Translations under genes and position numbers: made by a program
NCBI GenBank assembly: GCA_009665115.1
Contig: WJXE01000144.1
Location: 1 to 5,205 of the forward strand
DNA length: 5,205 nucleotides
Source: Nitrosopumilales archaeon
GTDB lineage: Archaea > Thermoproteota > Nitrososphaeria > Nitrososphaerales > Nitrososphaeraceae
Direction of reading: 5' to 3'
Shown: positions 4,810 through 5,205 of the stretch, piece after piece
Layout: each line of letters opens with the position of its first letter
Position numbering within the stretch: the stretch's first letter is position 1
The notes under the pieces: generated by a model
Told to the model about the DNA's origin: nothing
What the model saw: only the letters and a program-made list of their open reading frames with translations
Databases searched by the model: none

Positions 4810-4820
4810 GTATACTATAC
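4810..4820. repeat. Palindrome GTATA-C-TATAC next to the TATA box
   Basis: This perfect 5+1+5 inverted repeat sits five bases upstream of the TATA box of the SirB1-like gene, overlapping or abutting where TFB would contact the BRE. It is well placed for an operator, though in AT-rich DNA chance is possible. Confidence 0.35.
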
Positions 4821-4871
4821 GTGACGAGTTCCGCAGGCGGTGGGGAAGTGAATAAAGCTTTACCCTACAGT

Positions 4872-5205
4872 TTAGTTGCCTTCTTCAGTATCCTCTGCTG
4901 AATTAATCGGGGACAATGACGACGGCGGGGATGATAAGAAGTCATCTCGTATTACCTCTGCTCTTAGCTGTGTACTGTTCCCGCAATTATTATTATTCCC
5001 ACCTCTAGTTTGTCTATATCTTCGATAATGCTGATCCACTTCCATAGATGCTGTAAGTATTTTGCTTCTTATAGACTTTGATGAGTGCAGAAACATCTTT
5101 GTATCTTTTGGCAGGCAGTGACCTCCTATTCCTTCTCTTGGTTCTAAAATGTTGACATTCCATTTAGTATTTAGAGCATCTCGTAATTCTGGAAAGTTTA
5201 TGTTA
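4872..5205 (-). CDS. Nucleotide-sugar dehydrogenase (UDP-glucose/UDP-ManNAc type), C-terminal part
   Basis: The frame is open to the right edge, so the N-terminal NAD-binding domain lies outside the window; 110 residues are visible. Fragment residues 25-36 read GIGGHCLPKDTK, the catalytic signature of the UDP-glucose/GDP-mannose dehydrogenase family. Cys30 would form the thiohemiacetal intermediate, with Asp34 four residues later. Such enzymes oxidise a nucleotide sugar to its uronic acid with two NAD+, supplying surface polysaccharide or N-glycan synthesis. After Cys30, one helix (about 37-62) of the dimerisation domain remains. The chain then becomes low complexity: a run of four Asn (70-73), a Ser/Pro stretch (91-99) and an acidic end. 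It stops 80 residues after the Cys. Full-length relatives carry about 130-160 residues there, including the UDP-binding C-terminal domain, which is missing. An ATG at 5094-5096 within the frame is internal, not the start. Confidence 0.88.
   Translation of the reverse strand, partial: NINFPELRDALNTKWNVNILEPREGIGGHCLPKDTKMFLHSSKSIRSKILTASMEVDQHYRRYRQTRGGNNNNCGNSTQLRAEVIRDDFLSSPPSSLSPINSAEDTEEGN

Overview
The window looks like archaeal chromosome, most likely from a thaumarchaeon (Nitrososphaeria) with an AT-rich genome. This is inferred from gene content and layout. The DNA is visibly AT-rich, genes are single units separated by long spacers, and several starts sit about 26 bp downstream of TATA-like boxes with no Shine-Dalgarno. 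The last point suggests leaderless mRNAs from TBP/TFB promoters. No rRNA, tRNA, CRISPR array, IS element or phage gene was recognised.

Left part (1-1016): the first 39 bases read as the last 12 codons of a plus-strand gene, followed by a T-rich tract that could terminate it. After that comes almost 900 bases without a convincing gene. It holds a doubtful 100-codon ORF (323-625) and several short open segments that sound coding but are broken by stops and frame changes, so it may contain a decayed gene.

Centre (1017-3554): a minus-strand four-helix membrane protein of unknown function is divergently arranged with a plus-strand dCMP deaminase of the yeast DCD1-like, cysteine-rich type. They share a 400-base spacer. 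The deaminase gene is followed at once by two back-to-back hairpins of identical geometry. Next comes a plus-strand GNAT acetyltransferase with a long C-terminal half that may be a second, degenerate GNAT fold.

Right part (3555-5205): a 58-codon plus-strand gene that a length cut-off would miss lies tail-to-tail with a minus-strand SirB1-type transglutaminase-like/TPR protein that starts with TTG. At the right edge is the C-terminal third of a minus-strand nucleotide-sugar dehydrogenase. It has the catalytic Cys/Asp motif, but a low-complexity tail stands where the UDP-binding C-terminal domain normally is.

The genes do not form an obvious pathway: nucleotide metabolism (dCMP to dUMP), protein or small-molecule acetylation, nucleotide-sugar oxidation and two unknowns. 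Almost all appear to have their own promoters. I did not find a clear new multi-gene system. The items most worth a second look are the missed small gene, the twin hairpins, the truncated-looking dehydrogenase and the possible gene ruin at 260-1056.
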